NCBI GenBank assembly: GCA_022702545.1
Contig: JAHRBC010000005.1
Location: 2,108,001-2,172,000 of the forward strand
DNA: 64,000 nt
Direction: 5' to 3'
Source of the DNA: Phycomyces nitens
Taxonomy: Eukaryota > Mucoromycota > Mucoromycetes > Mucorales > Phycomycetaceae
This document shows, piece after piece, positions 25,040-38,750 of the stretch. The position numbers were made by a program, and so were the translations under genes. Every line of letters begins with the position of its first letter. Within the stretch, counting starts at the first letter, position 1. Under the pieces are notes generated by a model, which searched no databases, was not told the DNA's origin, and was given only the letters and a program-made list of their open reading frames with translations.

Positions 25040-28000
25040 CGTAAGCACTCTGATTACGTTGTGGCCTTTTTTTTTGGGGTGGAAAGGATGTCAAAAAAAA
25101 TATAAATAAATAATAGTATATAAAAAAAGGAGATGGACAAAGCGTCGTTGGGTAAAATAGCCAAAAATTACGGAAAAGAAGTTTTATCTGCAAGTCATCG
25201 GGATTTCAAAGAAAGAAAGTCCTGACATTGATCTTGTTCGATTTTTTGAATGTTTATTTCTAGTCAAAACAGGTTATCAAAGAAACCAGCTCTTTGTCTC
25301 GGTACCCAAAACAGCAGTTTATTCTTGAAAAGATGTTATAGAAATGTACAAATTCATTGGCAGTTTAACATATATATACTAGAAAGTAAAATGGCATGTT
25401 TAGACGCCATATATTGTCCTTTTTCTCTCTCACACTCACTGTCAAGAGTACCAATATTGTATGAAGCATTGTCATTGGTGATATTAAAACGGCTAGTGTT
25501 TAGTCTTATTATCAATTACAGATTAAATTGCCTTGATTCTCCTTGTCAGATTTATACAAAGTCTAAAATTTATTTTCTCCTATTCTCATTATACGGCCTC
25601 TTCTTTCAGTCTATTGAACATGTCTAGTGCTATTCAAATAATGTCTTTGTATTTCCATTGCTAATAATTGATTCTAGCTATATTTACTAGGGACTTTTAA
25701 CCAAAACTAACTTATATATGGAGAAAAAGACTTGAAGACACCTTGACCTTACTGATGTATTCTTAGGAGGGGCCAAATGTTCTCCCTCAAACCAAATATC
25801 AAACATACTACGATTCACATACCAATCCTTTTTTGTTGCTTTCCTTTTTCTTTTTGGTCGCTTTGAGAGCATGTTTCCTTTTATTCATATTTTATTCTCT
25901 ATTAACGTACATGCAAACCATATATATATATATATATATATATCAATCGAATAAATGTTTTTTCTTTATTTCTCCTATTATGTTTTCTAAAGAGGAATAA
26001 TAATTGACTATCAGCTTATAGATTTCTTATCATTATATCAAGCTTTGCAGCTACATATGTATATATTAGTATTATATGTCTAGACTTTATTTGTAAAGAT
26101 ATCACACCACATACTACATTCAAGTTTAATAGCTCCGTATGCTTAGCCAGATAGGAATACTCATTCAATCAAATTACAATATCTATCAATATGTAACTTT
26201 ATCATAAATCTACTGTGTCACTTTAGATTACTTTCAACATGCTGTTCAGGTTTTTTTTGTATAGTGGTATACAAGATTCCTTGACACCTGGATTTACTTT
26301 GCACAACTCTTTTAAACTTTTTTGTGCCTTGATTTGGTCCCTTTCATTTTATGGTCTTGATTATATCAATAGATTTCTCAATATTTCTTCTATCGTCACC
26401 TCCTTTAAATGACATCTACTCTCTCTAACTCTCTAGATAGAAAGAAAAGCAAATACTTGCTTTTTGGTATCTTTAATGTCTCTATAGATAATCTTTCAAT
26501 ACACTAGAATTCATATTATTCCATGACCAAGCCAGTTTTGGATTAGAACTTGCAGAAAAGTGCTGTTTCGTAATAGACACATCAATTCTGTCAGCTTGCA
26601 GAATTGGTTAAATGTTTTTTGAAAAAGAACCTTTTGGAATTTGTATCAAATGGAGAAACATTCTCCAGAATGTTTTTTTTACTCTCTTTAGAGTATTATT
26701 TAAGGTATTGAAATATAAATTTATGGTAAACCTAATTGCAAGTTTCTGAATAACTAAAGGTCAAGTCATATCTACTGTCTACATTTTTTTTTGGTTCTAT
26801 ATTTTGGACTAGATACTTTATAGGCATCTGTCTTTTCCACAACTTCAGACAAAACACCCAAGTATCATCTGATGGCTTGGTATAAATGAGAACATTTACA
26901 TTTATTCCAAGACTATTTTATATATAAAAAAGATCGAATTATCCATCTACAATGATGTTTTGAGTATATGCTTAATCAGTAAGCTGTAATACATTTAAGT
27001 AAACCAAAAAATATATATTTATGTGGTGGCCCAAAGTCAGGGAGGGATATGAAGAGTAGACTTGTTAAAGAAACGGTCAATTTAAGAACAAAAAAGACGA
27101 GCCAATAGTAAAAGTAAAGAAAGATAATTGTGGTAAAAATAAGTCATCAAAAATTGATATCCACGCGCCAAAATTGGGCAATCAGACAAAGAGAAAGTTA
27201 TCGTGAGTATCAGAGGGGGTGAGAAGGACCACGGAGAGTTTAGAAATAAAAATAAAAGGGATCAAAGAATGGAGACATTGCCTATAGAATATTTTCCTAT
27301 GAATAAAACAAGACCAGATATTGCGAGCGTCATTGGGAATAGAAAACGACAAAAACAAACAAATTTTGCACGGTAGATGTGCGGGTGAGAGGGTTTAATA
27401 AGAAAGACAAAAAGAGATAGTGGATAATTTCTTTTGGTTCATAGTAAAGTTCTTGAAATAAATATGAGATTCAATGATCGATACAAAAAATAAAGGACAT
27501 CAGTTAAATGAATTGTAAAATGACTAACTTTGGATTTTTATCATTTTATTCTGTTGAAATTGATATCATAAACAAGGTATGATTGAAAAAGTCAAATAAA
27601 AGCCAATTTGAATACTTTATGAGCGTATCTATCATTAATTAGGAGCAAGCCACTTACTTGGAATTATTATATATTTACAGTGAAAATTCTGTAAATCTAT
27701 TTGTAAAAGAGAAATTCTAAACATTTGAAAAATAAACGAAAAGGAAATTGCATTCATGGATTCCAAGAAAAATAAAAGTATTGTACTAGGACAAAAATAT
27801 GTCCATAAATATTTGTTAAAAAAAACGACATGATTCGCTTTTCAAAGAGAAATAGAAACAACGGACAATTCACAAAAACATTTTCCCAGGTTTTGGTTAT
27901 AAATTATGAGCAGTAGATTAGTGAAAATCTTGAAAATGTCCAAGATGGCTTGAATGTTTGTTGGCTTCTTACTTTTTGAGGCATAGATAATGTACTTTAG

Positions 28001-30050
28001 ATCATCAAAGTACAGTGACTGATGTTTTCGGGTCAAAGCATTTATAGCCACTACCTACAATGTTTGTGATGCCGGCTTTATGTCATTTGATTGTGAGCCA
28101 CTGCTGCCATAGTCAACAATTGTTCATATTGTGTGTTAGCGAAACTTGAGATTGTCTGTAATTCTTCTTGTAGCCCTACATGGTAGACATGTTCTTACTG
28201 GGTCAAATTTGAATCCTACTTGATGTATTTGCACAATGGTATCTCAAAATTCATATATCTGTGTCTGACTATTTTTCATGATACTGTGAGAGTGTTATTT
28301 ATTGAAGAAAGAATATTATGATTATTTATATACTATTATTCGAGTTCCCTTGTAAGTAAAGTCTCTGTCGTTTAATGGTCGACTATCACTGTAAAAGTGT
28401 GAATTGTGTGTGTGTGTGTCTGTTGTGGAACTGTTCCTGATATGTTAACTTGGCAAGGTCATCAGCAAGTAGTTGCCAGATATTGGCTGTGGAGCCTGTA
28501 TTTCACTCGACTGTAGTGTGTATGCCACACCAAATGAGTGGAGATGGCGTCAAGCTCATTCTGAAATAACTCGATGTACTGTTTGTGATATTTGAGAGGA
28601 AAGGGATGATTGGTACTTTGAGACTCTTTTATTATATGAAAAGAAATAAAGACAAACCGAATTATAAGTTTATTGAATGACTAATTCTTTGAATATTTAT
28701 AGCTTTTGAGATAAATCCAGCCACCCTGGATATTGGTCCTTGTAATGTCTATGATGATAATTAATATAATACTTTTGGACGGTATTCAACTATGGATCAC
28801 CCATGGCACTTTGGTCTCAGATAAAGATTTCTGGATAGTAGTTTACATTCATCCCTGACATGTCCAGTTTTCTGGACTCGTGCATCAATTTATCAGATAG
28901 GTAATCGCCCCAAATAGGCCATAAGCCCTGGATTTATCTTCAGGGCAAATGTATTAGCACGAAAAAAAATGTAAACAATGCTGTATTTATGCATGTTTTT
29001 ATACGACTATATTAATAGGCGACCTTGGGTTTTTCTCTGTCAAGAACCGAATTTTAATACTGGGATTCTGTATTTATGGTGTAATTCTCTGAATTGATCC
29101 AATATATTACACATTGTACTTAATATTATAAACAACCTTGATATATACATCCAATGTACATCCAATGTACATATATTTCACCAAGCCACCAAGCCAATTA
29201 ATGCTACTAAGAATCTGCGAAATACATTTGTTATTATTTACATGATGTCTGTTCTTCTCAGATAAATGGTCTTGAATAGTGCATGTTTTTTTTTATTCTT
29301 GATTTGTAATAATGTATACATTTATTTATTTTTGAATAGAATTTATGCACAATCTTTATAACTAAACTCATTACTTTTTTTAAAAAATCTGACGTGTTAT
29401 TAATATATAACATTTGATCGATTGTTCTTTAGCAGGCAAGCTGAATATCTACTATATACTTATCCGTGTAATTATAAAAGTCTGCTGGTCATAGTGTAAT
29501 GGTCTGAATTTATTCTTCTGCAGTGGTGCCGATGCATATCAAAAACTGCTCTTTACAGTTCTGTATCTTTATTTCAGGAAACGGTTTATTAGACTAGACA
29601 ATTATGGTAATATAATTCTTTGGCGTACAAGAAGTCTGGTGAAACGGAAATAAGCTCTGGTCATACTTGCCTTTTTTGTACATGTAACCTAATCATTTTT
29701 TATATATACTGCGAATTGTGTCAGTGTGTCAATTGAACAGATCATTCGAGTCAAGTTAAAGGACACATGGAGCAATGTAAGGTACAAGTTTTACAGAACT
29801 CTGATAAATTTTCTAGATTATATATTTAGCTTATTCTTATTGTTAATAACACACAATTGTTATGAAACTAAATACGCAGCATATTCACATTTCCATGGTG
29901 ACTGATGATGTTGGGTTACAATTGGCTGTTGTAAACTGTAAATATCAAATACAATCAATCTTGGTTGTACCAGAGTTTTCTGTTTATTGAATTTATGAAT
30001 GAATGGTATGTGTATATTTTATGGTAGCCAGCTAGAAGGGTATCCGAGAG
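25040..30050. other. 5 kb AT-rich gene desert
   Basis: No supported gene between SWR1 and RCH1. One minus-strand frame at 25687-25872 has a basic start (KRPKRKRKATKKDWYVN) and reasonable codon use but no known domain; it may be a mobile-element relic or a stray exon. An (AT)n tract lies at about 25919-25943. The 27.0-27.5 kb part is purine-rich on the plus strand. The RCH1 3' end falls at the right border. Confidence 0.5.
25919..25943. repeat. (AT)n microsatellite
   Basis: About twelve AT dinucleotides. Confidence 0.9.
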
Positions 30051-31559
30051 CTACTTTGTCTCTATATCATCAGACGTTTGTTCGTTTGCTCTTCGCCGTG
30101 TAGCGAACTGTGGTAGGGTAGACTCCAAGGGAATCTGTTCTGATTTATCCTGTTCGTCATTGTCCTGATGGACCCAGCGTTTCAACAGAGGTACTTGGAA
30201 ATTGCCAATAAACAGCCTAGCACAAATAGAGATAAGTATACAAAACAATTACTGGATACGGCAGTCAAGATCCTTACTGGCAGATATGGTACATCAAAAG
30301 AGGAAGAGAAAGGACACCAACCACACCATAGCTACTGCTGGCATAGAGCACGTTGATCAGAGGAATTCCCATGGAGACCGTCTTTGTAGCTCCGCAGTAC
30401 TTTTGCCATTGTAAATTAACATCAAAATCTCCTTGGTTTTTTTTCCATTTTATTTTACGACTGACTTTTCTAGGGATACTAACCATAATAGCCACCGTGT
30501 CTTTTCGTGAAAATCTCCATCGATCTAGCCAAGCTGGCTCCTGCATAAGCTTATGGGGCCATGGGAGTCGTCCGACAAAGATGCAGGCAGAACAACCGAA
30601 TAGATACATAAATATGTCGACTCCAATCATAGCCACAGTATCAGAAGCACTCATTTTACTGAATGCATGGGTTGCCACACCGTCGCAGAATACAGACCAC
30701 ACCATACAAAGTAGGGCAAGACTGTTGATGATGGAGAACTTGAGCTTGGCCGCAAGATACTTTATCTGGACGGGGAAAAAGTATCTTATAACCTGTCCTA
30801 CCACCAAAGGGAGCAGGACGGTTAAACCAAGATTCTTGAGTACATTTAGATAATCAGGTACTCCCTGTGCTGATCCCGGGGGGAACAATAGCTTGTCGTT
30901 TCCAAATACTAATGATATAAAGACAGTATATAAGACATCTGATCATGATGAAACCCAAAGTCCTTACTGGTCATGAGAGCTGGGGAGACAAAAATGCCGA
31001 GTATGTTTCCTAGGGCAGCATTAAGCAGAGCCGCACTATCGTTTCCGTCTGCATTCCTGGTCATGACAGCATTGGATGATACTGTGGTGCTGGTAGACAA
31101 GGCAATAATAAGACCCTGATAAACAACAGGATCGACATTTGCATTTACGGCACTCAGGAAACGTACGATTCCATAAAGTACAAATGGCATGAGCAAAAAG
31201 CTGATTACTTGTACAATTAAATGAAGTCGCCATCTCAAAATCGTTCGAACCATGACCTTTACTTCCAGTCCCAAGCCAGATAACAGAAAGATCAAGATGA
31301 CAGCCCCCCACTTGACGGTATATTGGGCCTGAATTGAGCCGTATGATTTTCCAACCTGCGGAAATGCCCAAGCGAGACCAATTGCGATTCCAAGACCCAA
31401 AAGAAACCAATAACGGAAATAGAGAACCTTGGCCTTTTCAAAAAAGATCTTGTATTTTGAAGATTGCTGTTCAGCCTGTGATGGAGTTCGGGAAATATTT
31501 TCAGCCCGCATAGTGATGATCGTAGATGCCTCTGAGGGCTGCAACATGGTGGTTGACAT
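30051..31559 (-). CDS. RCH1: RCH1/SLC10A7-family (SBF-like) membrane transporter
   Basis: ATG 31559 to TAG 30051, in about four exons. The first exon (to about 30967) holds a polar N-terminus, then membrane segments starting YFRYWFLLGLGIAIGLAW and the signature stretches LLSGLGLEVKV, STSTTVSSNAVMTRNADGN and ALGNILGIFVSPAL. The following exon carries LPLVVGQVIRYFF and further helices; the last two carry PLINVLYASSSYG and a polar tail ending DDIETK. The STTVSSN / AxGNxxG pair and about ten helices fit the SBF-like family of fungal Rch1 and animal SLC10A7. Rch1 in yeasts sits in the plasma membrane and lowers cytosolic Ca2+ influx; SLC10A7 acts in Ca2+ and glycosylation control. The actual substrate is not settled. 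Confidence 0.9.
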
Positions 31560-32062
31560 TCTAAAGATGCCTTCAATTGATGATTATTAAGCCCGGGATA
31601 AAGGTAAAAGAGAAGACGATCAAGGAAAAAAAAAGATTTTAAATGATAATATAGGAAAAAAGGCAGAGGAAATTAATTCTGGATTATGTATCACTGCAGG
31701 ATGTACAAATGCAGAACCAGTAAACAAGTGATATTCTTGTACGACGACAACCTTGATCTATTGAGTCACTTTGACTTTGTAAGGCATCATCGACATTATA
31801 TATATATATGTGTGTGTGTGTGTGTATTGTATAGACGTATGTATTGCATGGAAAATATATGGATCTTGAGTACAGTAAAGGGATAGGGATCCAGAGTCAA
31901 GAAATCTGAATTGGATACTGAATATCATAAGGCGTTCAATTAAGGCATTAATTATTTTTTCTTCTTTTCTTTTTCTTTCTTTTTTAAATACATGTATATA
32001 TATACACTCATATATATATATATTCATTTACTTGCAAGTAAACCTTTTTTTCTTTTTTCTTT
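31560..32062. other. Intergenic, RCH1 promoter and DPF-like gene 3' end
   Basis: AT-rich DNA with a (TA)n-(TG)n microsatellite at about 31797-31826 and pyrimidine runs just past the next gene's stop. No gene seen. Confidence 0.5.
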
Positions 32063-34314
32063 TTACAATATGCTCGCCAGATCTGCTGGGGAGGGAAATT
32101 CCATGGACATACAGTGATCGAGAGGGGAAGGTGCATCCGCCATGGGAGTAGAAGTCATGAATTCTTCATCAAGAGCACTGCTAAATGTATTGTCTGAAAA
32201 CAACAGAGAGGGCGTTTGATTCATATCCCAAGGAGTGTCTACAAGAGCCGAGTCATAAGTTGGGATGGGTTCATCTTCACTCAATTGGCTCCAAGGCTCA
32301 GGAAGAGAGTGTCCTAATGTCTGGTGTGGCGAAAACAAAAAGTCATCCCATGCCACCTGAGATTCCTTTTCATATTCAAGACAATCGTCTTCAAAGTGAC
32401 CCCAGACATCGTCGTGGTCATCTTTCAAGGCAGCCTCTACCATGGGATCCTGGACAAGTTCATCTCCAAACAGATTGAACATGTCTATAAAGTTATTGTT
32501 CGAAACTGGCCGTTCTTTTTCACCTTGTTCAGGACTGGCAGCGTCCTCCAGCTTCTGCAAAAGGTCTCTTCCAGTGGTGTGATAAATAAAGGTATCCAAT
32601 AGATCTGGTTCCGGAACTAGGGCTGAAGGAGTACCTATGCTATCGGTGCATCTTGGACAGCTGTACAGATCGTCCAGAGCACCTTCATTGAGACCAATAC
32701 AGTCCATATGGAGCCATACTCTGCACTGGTCGCACTGGATCATCATCCCTCTGTCTTCTTTAGCTTTATCGCATATACAGAGAATAATCGCATTATTTTC
32801 TTCTTCTATTTCCTGCTTGACCATGATTGCGCTCCGGGACTTGCATCGGTCCATGTGGTATGTAAGACCATTGCGGTTCTTGTAACGCTTGTTACATGGC
32901 TCACACACAAATTTGCGAGTTCCTTATTGTTTTGAATTAGATGAGCCATTATCACCATAGCGATATATTACATATACATATAGAAATATCGTGCATTGAC
33001 TATTTTTGCCATTACCATCTTCAACTATTACTGGCGAGACGTTGACGGCTGGCGTACGTCTTTTGGAGGTCGTGGAGATCTTTTTCTTGATGAGTTTTGG
33101 TGTGCGGATCTTTCTGTCCTTGGCAGGCTTTTCGTGTAGGTTAGAAAGCAAAGAGTTGGTGATCTTCATACAGGGTGTAGCCCGTCGCCTGTCAAGAACA
33201 TCTGCCATGCGAAATCCAGTCCGCTTCTTGCGTCCAGTGTTACGTGTGCCAAATAAGCGGCGTCCATTCCCAACAACAGAGAGAGAACAGGATTGGTTGC
33301 GTTTTGATGATAATTTGATAGGAAACGGACTAAGCCAGCCACTTTGGTGTTGTTCGGTCAACGGGTTAACTGTGTCCGCACCCATGACTCTGAATTTAGC
33401 TTGTGTAAGGCGTACTTTGAGAAGTTCACTGAAGCTCTTGATTGAATCATGGCTAAAGTCTCCCAAGTGAGGCTCTCCCTTCCAGAGGGAAGCACATGTC
33501 TTGAAGAGACTCGATTGTTTCTCCTCAACCTGCAAGTCAGAAAGAATTGACATGCCAGGCCGTCTTTTAGGATAGCTGTGCAAAGAAGGCAATGCTGGCT
33601 TGGTTGGGGAGTCGTGTGGGGATGCTAGAGGAGCTGCTGGATCTATACGCCTGCTCAGAAGCTTGAGCTGTTCGGCCGATAAGCGCTTCTGTCTACGACT
33701 GACGGGCGCTGGTTGGTGATGAGTGTAATTTGATGTGACGGGCAATTTTCCACCAAAGGTTGTTCTTGGACGACTTGTCTGCACACGATCCTTGCCGATA
33801 TTCTGGTTGGTGGTCTGGATAGCAGATGGATGAAGATCAATCTCTTTGTGGTTTTCTTTAGAGACATAAAAGTCTGGTTGATTGCGATTAGATCTTGAAT
33901 TCCCAAAAGGATCTTCATCTTCTGAACCGATCTCCATTTTTAAGTGACTTTGGTTCATTGACTTTGTGTGAGCCTCCAGACCCGTCTTTGGTAGTTTTAT
34001 AGATGAAGCGTTTCTATAAGATACTGCGGTCGTATTGCTTGCTCTGGAGGGTTTCTGGAGCTTGCGATGATCAACGGCTAAAGTTCTTTTGAGTGAGCCC
34101 AAGTCTGATAATTTTCTAAAATAAAATAATAATAATAAAAAAAATAAACAAAAATAAATAAATAAATGGCAAGTTTAGATTCCAAAAAAAATAAGTCTCG
34201 CTCGTTTGATTCAGTGAGTACTGCGCAAATTATTGGTCAAGACTAGTTAAAGGTGTACTTTGGTAACGATGGATTTGGATGGGCTGCGATGGACAATGGA
34301 TTCATCGATTCCAT
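32063..34314 (-). CDS. d4/requiem-type zinc finger plus PHD finger protein
   Basis: Three exons give 676 residues: 34314-34259, 34115-33001, 32922-32063. Phases fit at both joins. The first 390 residues are basic, Ser/Lys-rich and unstructured. The last exon opens with FVCEPCNKRYKNRNGLTYH followed by MDRC; this copies the Kruppel-type finger of animal DPF/requiem proteins (CDICGKRYKNRPGLSYHY) except that the final ligand is Cys. About 25 residues later comes one PHD finger: CICDK, then GMMIQCDQCRVWLHMDCIG and SCPRC (C4HC3). DPF proteins carry two PHD fingers; here only one is seen, and the C-terminus is acidic with Pro and Ser. A nuclear chromatin-reader role is inferred. It could serve a SWI/SNF-like complex as the animal proteins do, but that is a guess. 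Confidence 0.78.
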
Positions 34315-35634
34315 GGTCAGATAAAGAGAAAGGACAAACAAAAGAGGAGGAACGCATTCAAGACCTGATATTCATTTGGATTTCCGCCATGGTAAGCAAA
34401 CTCTCTCTCACATTGTATTGTGACGTACTCTCATTGAGGACGACCACCTTGCTCCTATGGTGAAGTAGATGAACTAGATTCAGTGTAACATTTAGCGGTT
34501 TGCACCGAATGTAGAAGGTCATCTCTGTTTTTAGACACATGTGGAGCGGCTGGCTTATTGCCAGGGAACAATTATAGGCGAGATTTGGTGCAATTGACAA
34601 GAAATAAAAGGCTGTCATTGACCGAGTGCCAGGCAGCGAATTATTTGTAATGGTTGACAGTTTAGCACACACACACACAAAAACAAGGCAAAGGGCTGGT
34701 ATAGGCATTTGGTTGCTGATATGATAAAGTGTGCTTGAGAATGTTTTAATGGAAATGAATGATGTGTTGTGTTGTGCTGTGCTTTTAGAATCATGTTTTG
34801 CTGAATGTCGCAGGATTAAAAGAGAGGAAAGATTTGCATAAATGTCATTAAACGGCAATTAAAGAAGTATATTGGTTCATTATCGATGGTTGGGAACATC
34901 AGCCACTTGACTCTGGCATGGAATTGCGAGAAATGATGATTCCAAGCCAACCAGAACCATTTTCAAACTAAAAAACAATTGGGTTTAGAGAGAAATGAGA
35001 GCCGTGCGCAGAAGCAAGATCTTGCGGTGTTTGATTAATCATGGAGGCCCAAAAAATACCCTGATTGCACAGTGTAACATAAAGTGAAAATCCAAATGCA
35101 TACAGTATCCAATCCTCAGGATTTGTATGTCCAGCCACCACAAGCCTTTATTTTGTTTGGGATTTTCAATCACAGTTGAGAAAAAAGGCAAGTATATTTC
35201 TTTTTCTTTACTTGTCGCTAGCCATTCCCTTGTATATATACTTATTTGCGCTTCTTTTTGTCTTGTTCTTGTCTTTATAGGTTGTCGGGGGACAATAAGA
35301 CAAAGCGGAGACAGTCCAGGGACTCATTAGATGTCCATTTGATTATAGAGAAGTATGGTTTATTAAACTGGTATAGAATTACAATGGAATATAGAAATGC
35401 TGGCCAGTCATCAAAAAAAAGGGGGGCAGATTTTAGCAGAAATATAATATAAATATAAATTGATACTTGTCAATTTGTTTTGTAGAGTGCAGGCAGCACA
35501 AATAGCAGCTATATTACAAAAAAAAACAGTGAAAAAGAATGGTAATATACAAGGAAATCTATCCATAGACCCATGAAATGAAAGAATACAATACAATACA
35601 AGGAAAGGTTACATATGTGTGGAGTGTTGGTACA
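34315..35634. other. Intergenic, 1.3 kb
   Basis: It holds the d4-PHD promoter side and the RNF220 3' flank. Short open frames on both strands have no recognisable content. No gene supported. Confidence 0.5.
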
Positions 35635-37427
35635 TTAGAAATAAATTCGTCGAAGATCTGAAGGTGTGGTGATCTTTTGGCACTGGGGACAAAGCTTTTT
35701 TGAACCCAGGGTCTGTAGCCAGCATTGCTCACAATGGACATGCCAGCAAACAATTGAAGCAAGAGGGGTTTTGTAGCTCTCAAGACATATCAAACAGCGT
35801 GGTGCTGAGCGTGAGGCAGCCTCCTATGATTGATAAGTATATATGAAATATCCCCCAATGAGACTTACCAGTTGTTGAATCCTTGTCTTGAGAGAATCGA
35901 CCACCAGCCGAGATTGCCCTGAGCTAGAGTTCACCTGGTTGGAATGGGTCAAGTGTCGTTCCCACCCGGCATCCGAAACCGTTTCTTCAAACCCACTTCG
36001 AGGAGAGTCAACCTCTCTGAAAACAATACTTAGAACATCTTCAAAAGCCTCTTCTAGGTATCTTACCCTTCACCGTCCTGGACAGATGCTGTTGCTGTGG
36101 ATCCTCTTGTCATTCCACCCGACACCATCTCTCTCAGGGCAGACGCATTTTCATTGTCATCATCAGAATTAACGACTATATCACGCTCTGTATATTGGCT
36201 CTCTCCAAACTGAGCCGCATCATCATCTTCTACATCCAGATCCTCATCCACATCCTCTTCCTTGCTTGTCGTAGCAAATCCAGCCCCTACAGCGTCTGTC
36301 AAAACCAAAACCAAGCCCATGATCCATATAATCATCAATAATCAAATACCTCTGTAGCCTCCTTCCATCATGGCCGTGGCTCTTACACGAGTCTGTCCAG
36401 CCCATTCATACTCTTCCCACCCAGCAGACAAAGGAGAGGTGCCAGCACCAGAAATATCCCTTGGCTCATTTTCACTATCGTCCAGCATTGGCTCATCTTC
36501 TGTATCCTCTGGCTGTGCTGCCGTGTTCAGGTTGGCTAGACAGTGGTCAATGTGGAGATTGATGGCATCAGAGTCCCCATGTAGAGCCTGATTGCAAATA
36601 AAGCACACTTGACTACTATTACTAGATGCCTCTTGTCCTGATCCTTGCTCTTCTTCGTACAATGCCCGCGTCAAAGCAAGTGTCTCATCGTACGCAGCTG
36701 CCGAATCCTCCAGTTGTCTTGGAGCATCTGTATTAAATATGTGTCAATTCACTCGATTAATTTATAGATTTCTGGCCAACTAACCCAGTTTCTGGAGGAC
36801 TTCTTTACGATGGGCCCGGTTCTTTTGGATCTTCTCGAGCGTAATTTCATAGACTGACGGTGCCCTTTTCTTATTGTTTGTCTTTTCCAGTTGTTGACGT
36901 GCCACAACCGCTGCTCCTCTCTTGCCCCGACTACACAAATGAGGCGCAGTTGTCAGATATTGGTGTCAAATAAGACGTGTCAAAAAACAACAACAACAAC
37001 TTACTTTTTGTTGAGAGGGTTATTGTAGATATCGGATTCAAGTTGGCCGAGGCGCTCTAATTCATAGCTAAAATGACTCTGCCAATGTACAGGATCTATT
37101 CGATGTTCACAGATTGGACATTTTGGCTGATCGCGCTTGGCTACACAAGCAAAGAAAGAAAGAGAGAATTAATAAAAAAAATCGGTTGGGATTCACAACC
37201 TCTACCTCTTTTGCCATTGTCGTCCACAAGGAATTGAAGTTCGCGGTGCAGACCCTTTGATCGCCTCTTGGTTGGTCGCGACCTAATGAAGAATGGGTGG
37301 GTGAGTTTGGGGCGGCTCGGGTCGGGGCTTTCTTTAGAATCTTTGGATAATTTTTATCGTACTTTTGGGCATTAGACATTGTTTGAGGTGGAATGGCAGG
37401 GTCGGGATGCGTGCTAGATGAGGACAT
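35635..37427 (-). CDS. RNF220: RNF220-type RING E3 ubiquitin ligase
   Basis: The last exon (about 35823-35635) reads CLICLESYKTPLASIVCWHV, then HCEQCWLQTLGSKKLCPQC and ends TTPSDLRRIYF. Human RNF220 ends almost the same way (CLICMDSYSMPLTSIQCWHV, TITSPGDLRRIYL). The preceding exon supplies the helical linker VDSLKTRIQQL, and further upstream lie acidic regions, a C2H2-like finger (CFICNQALHGDSDAINLHI, then DHC) and an N-terminal CPICEHRIDPVHWQSHFSYE block near 37100-37020, also as in RNF220. It should act as an E3 ligase; RNF220 targets differ between lineages. The start is the ATG at 37427; a nearby downstream ATG (about 37380) is possible, and the first join near 37330-37370 is uncertain because the frame changes there. 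Confidence 0.86.
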
Positions 37428-37516
37428 TGTCAGGTGTCTATAACGTCTGTGGGTCTTTGGAGAAGAATGGTTGGCTAGAAGCTTTTGGACGGTTGGACGT
37501 GTTGAAGTAAAAATGG

Positions 37517-38650
37517 ATGCAAATGGATCGTCAATCCGATTCACAGCCGGTAGTTCCCAATCTAGTAGTTCCTAAAATGGCATGTGCAGTCACATATGAA
37601 CCGCACTACTTTTTTCCTCAATTGGATTTTATTCATGGCTTCCTCCGCTATACAACCGGACCTATCTACCCACCCACGCACAGGGGAACACATTATACAC
37701 GGCCATAATACAACTTTATCCACTTTACTCACCTCAGCAACACCTACAAATGGACTCTCTTTATCCTACGTAACTGAATTGACAAAAATCGCACCGAAAT
37801 TCCGACACGCCATCGCACTTGGTCCCAATGATCTTTAGATGAAACCTCGAATTTGGCGAGAAAGTACCAGCTCATTCTCTGTATATTATACCACTTCCCC
37901 GGAATCCTTCCCCCAAATTTATTGCTTTCCTCGAAGCTCTTCTCGGGTCATTTTTGCCAAACGAGATTGTTGGGTTGAATCCTTCTGATAAAGCTGAAAC
38001 CTTGTATGAGCTCCACTTGGACTCTAAAGATGTCTGCACTCGTACTCGTCATGTAGGCTTTGGCTGCAATAATGAAACTGTTTTTGCCTCCACCGCTATT
38101 GTTAGTTCTTCTAAACTATTCAAGCTGACTTTGTCAAAACTACCCCAATATATCCCAAATGATTATGCCACATTAGATACCAGACTGCGCACTGCTCTCT
38201 CGAAATATGGTTATGTGCACGACATATCCATAAACACCTTGTTTGGTTTCATAGATGAAAGTGGGTACGCATATGTGGAGTGTCCTACATATAAAGAAGG
38301 TGCCCTCCTTCCACTTTGATTCAACTTGGTATTCGATAATAATACCACTTTTCTGGCCATTTGGCTCAACATGAGAGCCCATTGTGCTCACTGTCAGACT
38401 ATGGGTCATGGCCGGGGATAACTGTCCTAGTCGCCCTCGTGCTGACGAGATTGACAATTCGTACAAACTGGATTGTAAGGCTCCTGAACCGCATGGTTCC
38501 ACTTGTATTATCGCTACCTGCTCTTCGGTCAACCGTTCTTATAACTCATCTATGAAGAAGGCTACGTCCCCTTCCTTCACTACACCAAACCCTTGCCTTC
38601 TCGATTCTTTCATCTCTTCTGCAGGTTCTCAGTACACCCAGACTCAGTAA
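37517..38650 (+). pseudogene. Decayed LINE ORF1 (gag-like, CCHC zinc knuckle)
   Basis: Adjacent plus-strand frames with good codon use (37584-37838, 37954-38319, then about 38320-38650) form one broken gene. A zinc knuckle of the form C-x2-C-x4-H-x4-C is visible at about 38373-38420 (CAHCQTMGHGR, then DNC in the next frame). A one-base shift in a run of Gs splits it between frames, and a TGA at 38317 interrupts the gene before it. The layout, a globular nucleic-acid binding part then a zinc knuckle then a Ser/Thr-rich tail, resembles ORF1 of Mucorales non-LTR elements. No reverse transcriptase follows. The 5' end starts about 90 bp upstream of the RNF220 start. Confidence 0.6.
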
Positions 38651-38750
38651 ATGAGCACTACTCTTAAAAATAAGCCTTTTTTTTCAACATCCCTTTTTTG
38701 TTATTCTTCCCAGAGCCTTTTCTACTAACTTAATCACTCATGCCATCAAG

